Source: Lachnospiraceae bacterium (GTDB taxonomy: Bacteria; Bacillota; Clostridia; Lachnospirales; Lachnospiraceae). Taken from it: a DNA stretch of 64,000 bases. The stretch spans positions 1 through 64,000 of the forward strand of contig JAFTKW010000013.1 in the NCBI GenBank assembly GCA_017453065.1, in the 5' to 3' direction. Below are positions 59,708 to 64,000 of the stretch, piece after piece; position 1 is the stretch's first letter, and the number at the start of each line of letters is the position of its first letter. The translations under genes and the position numbers were made by a program. Under the pieces are notes generated by a model, which saw only the letters and a program-made list of their open reading frames with translations, was not told the origin of the DNA and did not search any database.

Positions 59708-60127
59708 ATGATCGAAATCAGATATGTGCAAATGAAGGACAAGGACTTTTGGTTTAGCTTGGACAAGCATTTGCCTGAAAGAGAATTTATAAGTAAAGTG
59801 AATGAACAAAGAGGCTATGTTCTGTTGGTGGAGGGGAATCCAGTTGGATTGCTACGATACAATCTTTTTTGGGACAATACCCCTTTTTGTACCATGCTTT
59901 TTGTAGACTGGGAGCAGCATGGCAAGGGCTATGGAAGAATGCTGATAGAGCATTGGGAAAAAGACATGAAAGCCCAAGGGTACGGCATGCTACTTACATC
60001 AACACAGGTGGATGAGGATGCCCAGCATTTTTATAGGAAGTTAGGCTACAAAGATTGCGGTGGATTTACCGTAGATATACCAGGCTATGAACAGCCCATG
60101 GAACTGTTCCTTAGCAAGGGAATTTAA
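59708..60127 (+). CDS. GNAT-family acetyltransferase
   Basis: A 139-residue acetyltransferase. The acetyl-CoA loop is QHGKGYGRMLIEHWEKD (about 72-88), followed by STQVDEDAQHFYRKLGYKDCGGF, the usual C-terminal GNAT block. Substrate unknown. The ATG at 59708 has TTAGGAGAGG upstream. An in-frame ATG at 59603 would add 35 residues that are translated repeat element C, as for the genes after elements A and B. The next gene follows after 14 nt. Confidence 0.87.
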   Translation: MIEIRYVQMKDKDFWFSLDKHLPEREFISKVNEQRGYVLLVEGNPVGLLRYNLFWDNTPFCTMLFVDWEQHGKGYGRMLIEHWEKDMKAQGYGMLLTSTQVDEDAQHFYRKLGYKDCGGFTVDIPGYEQPMELFLSKGI

Positions 60128-60141
60128 TTTTAGGAGAAATC

Positions 60142-60630
60142 ATGAAAAAAGCAATAGTCATTGGTTGCCCTGGCTCAGGGAAAACAACTTTTTCGGAAAA
60201 ATTACATAACTGTACAGGATTACCACTGTTTTATTTAGATGCGATATGGCACAAGCCAGACAGGACTCATATTTCGAGGGAGGAATTTGACCAAAGACTG
60301 GCGGAAATAGGTGAACTAGAAGAATGGATTATTGATGGCAACTACAGCAGAACTATTGAAGTCAGACTTAAGATGTGTGACACGGTTTTCCTATTTGACT
60401 TGCCTACAGAAGTGTGTTTGCAGGGCGCAACGGAGAGACTGGGCAAGACACGCTACGATATGCCCTGGATAGATACCGCTTTAGATCCAAAGTTTAAAGA
60501 GGAGATAGTGTCTTTCAGAGAGACGGTTTTGCCGACTATATATGAATTGATTGAGAAGTACAAAGATGGTAGGAAGATTGTAATCTTTAACTCAAGAGAA
60601 CAGGCAGATGAATATTTAGAGCAACTATAA
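60142..60630 (+). CDS. Adenylate-kinase-like P-loop protein (FlaR/topology modulation type)
   Basis: A 162-residue P-loop protein. Walker A is IGCPGSGKTTFSEKL (about 7-21), followed by LFYLDAIWHKPDRTHIS (about 29-45), which is typical of the group named DNA topology modulation protein FlaR, and WIIDGNYSRTIEVRL (about 63-77). The biochemical role of the family is poorly known; it is probably a small-molecule kinase. TTAGGAGA precedes the ATG. Confidence 0.85.
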   Translation: MKKAIVIGCPGSGKTTFSEKLHNCTGLPLFYLDAIWHKPDRTHISREEFDQRLAEIGELEEWIIDGNYSRTIEVRLKMCDTVFLFDLPTEVCLQGATERLGKTRYDMPWIDTALDPKFKEEIVSFRETVLPTIYELIEKYKDGRKIVIFNSREQADEYLEQL

Positions 60631-60662
60631 AAATACCCCTGACCAACTGGTCGGGGGTATTT
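60631..60662. terminator. Terminator-like hairpin
   Basis: AAATACCCC-t-GACCA pairs with TGGTC-g-GGGGTATTT. It starts right after the stop codon and may also serve the convergent DUF975 gene. Confidence 0.75.
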
Positions 60663-60724
60663 GTGTGATAGGAATATTTGATTATTGAAATAAACTCTGA
60701 AATTCACGCAGGAGTATGCATGGT

Positions 60725-61474
60725 CTACGCCTGCAAATCTACATTTGCGCCGGGCTTCGCAGGATTCATCAAATCCAAATAGAAGTTGGTGGAAGCCATA
60801 TGCATATATGGCATAAGCCAAAGTAATCCGATTCCACAAGTCAGGAAAGAGAGGAGAATCAATGGAAGGAAGCTGAATTCCAGGTGAAGGAGTCTCCACA
60901 TATTTCCTTTCATGATTTGCATGCTCCTACTAAATACCTGCTTTACGGTGTAATTTGGAAAATCCAACAGTAAATAGTATACCTGACCAAATAACAAACT
61001 TACATAAATATAAATTACCATCACTACCAGCATAATAGGTAAGCCTGCAAGTAGGTACTTGATATCCAAAGTGCTTAAATACATTTCCAAAGGAATCTCA
61101 CTGGAAAGCTGATAGACAAGGGAAATGCCTGTCATAATTAGGGAAACAATCAAATGTTTTTCCAAATTGTTTTTGAACCCGTAGAACAAATCCTGCAAGG
61201 TTGGGATTTGACCACAGGCAATCTTTAAGAAATAAAGAACCACACCAACCTGTAAAACCTGGATAAAGGTGCTGACGATAAAGGTAACTGCCAAGCGAAT
61301 GATGTAGGTTGCTAAGGAACTGGCAGCAGGAACGAACATTGCAAGTACGGTACTAGCGCCAAGGCTAATCGCATCTAGGATTACCAAAAGCAGGATGGCT
61401 CCGCCGTATTTGCCAGTAAGCTGCATGCGAGCCTTGGTTTTAAGTTGTGCACTGGTTTGATATATAGGTTTCAT
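60725..61474 (-). CDS. DUF975 family membrane protein
   Basis: A 249-residue membrane protein of DUF975. It begins with a short cytoplasmic QLKTKARMQLTGKYGGAILL stretch, has about five hydrophobic segments, DLFYGFKNN in the loop typical of the family and a C-terminal FSRSMQIMKGNMWRLLHLEFSF region. Function unknown. The ATG at 61474 (GGAGAG upstream on the minus strand) is preferred to an in-frame TTG four codons earlier, which overlaps that site. Confidence 0.82.
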   Translation of the reverse strand: MKPIYQTSAQLKTKARMQLTGKYGGAILLLVILDAISLGASTVLAMFVPAASSLATYIIRLAVTFIVSTFIQVLQVGVVLYFLKIACGQIPTLQDLFYGFKNNLEKHLIVSLIMTGISLVYQLSSEIPLEMYLSTLDIKYLLAGLPIMLVVMVIYIYVSLLFGQVYYLLLDFPNYTVKQVFSRSMQIMKGNMWRLLHLEFSFLPLILLSFLTCGIGLLWLMPYMHMASTNFYLDLMNPAKPGANVDLQA

Positions 61475-61522
61475 AGTACTCTCCAATCTAAAGCGTTAAT
61501 CACAAATTGATATTCCTGCATT

Positions 61523-61927
61523 TTAATACAGTTGATCCATCATCTGGTCGTAGTCAATACCAAGGGACTTGAAATATTCTTCGTACTCAGGACCATATAT
61601 AGATTCCATCATGTAGTCCATAGCTTGCTCCTCGGTCATGTTAATCATCTGATTGTAATCTATAGAGTTAAACATGGTAAACAGCGTAGTCACATAGACA
61701 AAGATGGTGAGAGCAAGGCCACTTACCAGACCGATGCTTGATAGGGTGCATCCAAGCTTGGCGCTTGGGTCCATCTTTTTGCCGTTTCTAGAAAGCACTG
61801 AAAAAAGAATACCAAGTGCGCCTAGAGGAATAGAAAAAATACCTGTGCACATGGTAAGTAAGGAAGAGGCTCCTAGGATGCAGGAAGCACTAGAGAATTT
61901 ACTTGGTTGTCTGTAACGATAGTCCAT
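61523..61927 (-). CDS. Small membrane protein, DUF4190-like
   Basis: A 134-residue protein with two membrane segments (about 15-45 and 60-87), a conserved-looking SRNGKKMDPSAKLGCTLSSIGLVSG between them and an acidic Tyr/Met-rich C-terminal tail. The N-terminal part resembles DUF4190 proteins. Function unknown. It lies 48 nt upstream of DUF975 on the same strand, so the two are probably co-transcribed. AAAGGAGT precedes the ATG. Confidence 0.7.
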   Translation of the reverse strand: MDYRYRQPSKFSSASCILGASSLLTMCTGIFSIPLGALGILFSVLSRNGKKMDPSAKLGCTLSSIGLVSGLALTIFVYVTTLFTMFNSIDYNQMINMTEEQAMDYMMESIYGPEYEEYFKSLGIDYDQMMDQLY

Positions 61928-61993
61928 TTATTTGTACTCCTTTAAAGGGCTAAAATTTCATATGATTTCTTAGTGTATCATGTTTTGTTACAA

Positions 61994-62022
61994 TTTACAA
62001 ACACGGGTTTTTTCAGTATAAT
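61994..62022 (+). promoter_or_regulatory. Predicted promoter of tex
   Basis: TTTACA and TATAAT separated by 17 nt, about 72 nt upstream of the tex start codon. Confidence 0.6.
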
Positions 62023-62094
62023 ATATATGTTAGAGTGCCCGACTATATGGGCATTTAAAAACTAGATTTTTAAGCTACCGGAGGAATGATTTTT

Positions 62095-64000
62095 ATGGAT
62101 ATCATCAAGAAAATAACGGAAGAGTTAGCCGTACAAAAATGGCAGGTGGAAGCAGCTGTCAAATTGATCGACGAAGGAAACACAATTCCTTTTATTTCCC
62201 GTTATCGTAAGGAAGTTACAGGCTCCCTGAATGATGAGCAGCTTCGTAATCTCCATGAGCGTTTGACTTATTTGCGCAACCTGGAGGAAAAGAAGGAGCA
62301 GGTATTAAAAAGTATTGAAGAGCAGGGCCAGCTTACCGAAGAGCTGAAGGCTCGTATTTTGGCTGCTGAGACATTGGTGGTGGTAGAGGACCTTTATCGT
62401 CCTTACAGACCAAAACGTAAGACCAGAGCAAGCGTTGCCAAGGAAAAAGGCTTGGATGGCTTGGCTCGGTATATCCTTGCGCAGGATGCAACTGCACCAC
62501 TTGCAGAGGAAGCAGCTAAATACTTATCTGAAGAAAAAGAAGTAAAGACAGTAGAAGAGGCACTTCAGGGTGCTAAAGATATTATCGCTGAAAGCATCTC
62601 TGATGAGGCTGATTATAGAATATATATCCGTAAGGCTACTATGGAGGAAGGAAGTCTTACTTCTGTTGCCAAGGATGAAAAACAGCAGTCCGTTTACGAG
62701 ATGTACTACAACTATGAAGAGCCACTTAAGAAAGTGGCAGGACACAGAACCTTGGCTCTTAACCGTGGTGAAAATGAAAAGATTTTGACCGTAAAGGTAG
62801 TTGCGCCAGTAGACCGTATTCTTACCTATCTTTGCAAGATGGTCATCAAGTCTGACAATGAATACACCACTCCAGTACTTCAGGAAGTGGTACAGGACAG
62901 TTACGAGAGATTGATTGCACCAGCAATTGAAAGAGAAATCCGCAACGAGCTTACTGAAAAGGCTGAGGATGGAGCGATTTCTGTATTTGGTAAGAACTTA
63001 GAGCAGCTTTTGATGCAGCCTCCAATTGCAGGCAAAGTAGTGCTTGGATGGGACCCAGCGTTCCGTACTGGTTGTAAATTGGCAGTAGTAGATTCCACAG
63101 GTAAGGTGTTGGATACAAAGGTTATTTACCCAACCGCACCACAGAACAAGGTGGAGGAAGCCAAGGCAGAACTGAAGAAACTGATCAAGAAATACGACAT
63201 TTCTTTGATTTCTGTAGGAAACGGTACTGCTTCCAGAGAATCAGAGCAGGTGATTGTAGAACTGATTAAAGAGTTAGACAGACCTATGCAGTATGTCATT
63301 GTAAATGAAGCAGGTGCGTCTGTTTATTCTGCAAGTAAATTGGCTACAGAAGAGTTTCCTAACTTTGACGTTGGACAGAGAAGTGCGGCGTCCATCGCAC
63401 GTAGATTGCAGGATCCATTGGCAGAACTTGTAAAGATTGATCCTAAGTCTATTGGCGTTGGTCAGTACCAGCATGATATGAACCAGAAAAAGTTGAGCGA
63501 AGCTCTCAGTGGCGTAGTAGAAGACTGTGTAAACAAAGTAGGTGTGGATTTGAACACTGCTTCCGCATCTCTGTTGGAATATATCTCTGGTATTACCAAA
63601 GTGATTGCCAAGAATATCGTAGAGTATAGAGAGACCAACGGTCGTTTTGTAAATAGAAGTCAGCTTCTTAAGGTCGCAAAGTTAGGACCTAAAGCGTACG
63701 AACAGTGTGCAGGTTTCCTTCGCATCTTGGATGGAGACAATCCGCTGGATGCCACCAGTGTTCATCCTGAGTCCTACGAGGCGGCTATGCAGCTTCTGGA
63801 CAAGCTTGGCCTAACTATGGATGATGTGCGTGCAGCACAGAAACAGGCGGCCAAGGACCGTGCGGAAGGCAAGAAGACTCCTTCCCAGCCAAAGACTCAG
63901 CCAAAGAAACAGCAGCCTAAACAGAAGCAGGTACAGGTGCGCAATACGGGAACTGCAATGGGTAAAGCATTGGCGGCAGCTCTTTTGGCAGACCCAGTGG
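62095..64000 (+). CDS. tex: RNA-binding transcription accessory protein Tex, partial
   Basis: Tex binds nucleic acid and affects transcription of selected genes. The first 635 residues are present and the C-terminal part runs off the window. Visible: N-terminal IPFISRYRKEVTGSLNDEQLR (split, about 23-43), YRPYRPKRKTRA (about 102-113), the YqgF-like domain VLGWDPAFRTGCKLAVVD (about 319-336), the helix-hairpin-helix part DLNTASASLLEYISGITKVI (about 485-504) and a Lys/Gln/Pro-rich linker (about 585-622). The S1 domain expected after this point is beyond the end. CGGAGGAAT precedes the ATG. Confidence 0.95.
   Translation, partial: MDIIKKITEELAVQKWQVEAAVKLIDEGNTIPFISRYRKEVTGSLNDEQLRNLHERLTYLRNLEEKKEQVLKSIEEQGQLTEELKARILAAETLVVVEDLYRPYRPKRKTRASVAKEKGLDGLARYILAQDATAPLAEEAAKYLSEEKEVKTVEEALQGAKDIIAESISDEADYRIYIRKATMEEGSLTSVAKDEKQQSVYEMYYNYEEPLKKVAGHRTLALNRGENEKILTVKVVAPVDRILTYLCKMVIKSDNEYTTPVLQEVVQDSYERLIAPAIEREIRNELTEKAEDGAISVFGKNLEQLLMQPPIAGKVVLGWDPAFRTGCKLAVVDSTGKVLDTKVIYPTAPQNKVEEAKAELKKLIKKYDISLISVGNGTASRESEQVIVELIKELDRPMQYVIVNEAGASVYSASKLATEEFPNFDVGQRSAASIARRLQDPLAELVKIDPKSIGVGQYQHDMNQKKLSEALSGVVEDCVNKVGVDLNTASASLLEYISGITKVIAKNIVEYRETNGRFVNRSQLLKVAKLGPKAYEQCAGFLRILDGDNPLDATSVHPESYEAAMQLLDKLGLTMDDVRAAQKQAAKDRAEGKKTPSQPKTQPKKQQPKQKQVQVRNTGTAMGKALAAALLADPV

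Overview
The window looks like chromosomal DNA of a butyrate-producing, pectin-using gut or rumen Firmicute, most likely a Lachnospiraceae. The evidence is the thl-crt-hbd-bcd-etfB-etfA cluster, a ptb-buk pair, anaerobic class III ribonucleotide reductase, a hexuronate and pectin locus, strong GGAGG-type ribosome binding sites and AT-rich DNA. The genus is not fixed by anything I can see. No rRNA, tRNA, CRISPR array, transposase or prophage was found.

Layout. 1-3.8 kb: rplM-rpsI, a nested palindromic spacer, a membrane protein, a flavin split-barrel protein, repeat element A and a flavodoxin-like reductase. 3.9-12.6 kb: a conserved hypothetical, an EAL phosphodiesterase, an HMGL-type aldolase, nrdDG, an ArsB/SLC13-like permease and a convergent SDR. 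12.8-16.5 kb: a methyltransferase, a MazG-like protein, repeat element B, a HAD phosphatase bracketed by 20-bp direct repeats, and trxB. 16.6-23.7 kb: a DnaA-box cluster, hpf and the butyrate operon, with its own promoter and terminator. 23.8-30.9 kb: an ABC export operon with a large anchored surface protein, then ptb-buk. 30.9-43.1 kb: araC, a field of hairpins, uxaC-lacI facing uxaB-uxaA, an unknown protein, a cytoplasmic GH28, a TIM-barrel protein, a PHP phosphatase and a cytoplasmic pectinesterase. 43.1-48.2 kb: an HD-GYP protein from an apparently leaderless promoter, secA, and prfB with its programmed frameshift. 48.3-56.7 kb: a run of small housekeeping and accessory enzymes (kinase-like, HAD, radical SAM, two Nudix, AAC(6')-like, a P-loop protein, phosphatase, a C39-DUF4846 fusion, methyltransferase) and a convergent Rpn-type nuclease. 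56.9-64 kb: an EamA transporter with a His-rich tail, a DUF2185 protein, repeat remnants, a lipoprotein, GNAT, an adenylate-kinase-like protein, DUF975, a small membrane protein and the start of tex.

How the genes work together. Thl, Crt, Hbd and Bcd/EtfAB turn two acetyl-CoA into butyryl-CoA; Ptb and Buk convert that to butyrate with ATP gain. In the uronate locus, GH28 and CE8 would trim (methyl)oligogalacturonides inside the cell; UxaC, UxaB and UxaA take galacturonate to 2-keto-3-deoxygluconate. Matching TGTAAGC-type palindromes lie on the transcription start regions of both divergent promoters, which suggests that the LacI protein controls them.

The most unusual content is a family of repeat elements (A at 2543-3193, B at 13867-14681, degraded C at 59484-59700 and remnant D near 58429-58486). 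Each sits between small accessory genes. They share a left end, a junction and a core. A and B also share a right-terminal hairpin whose outer stem differs by compensatory changes. The internal arrays of hairpins have stems that differ between A and B/C. One adjacent gene (the HAD gene) is tightly bracketed by a duplicated right end. This looks like an undescribed structured, possibly cassette-forming element.
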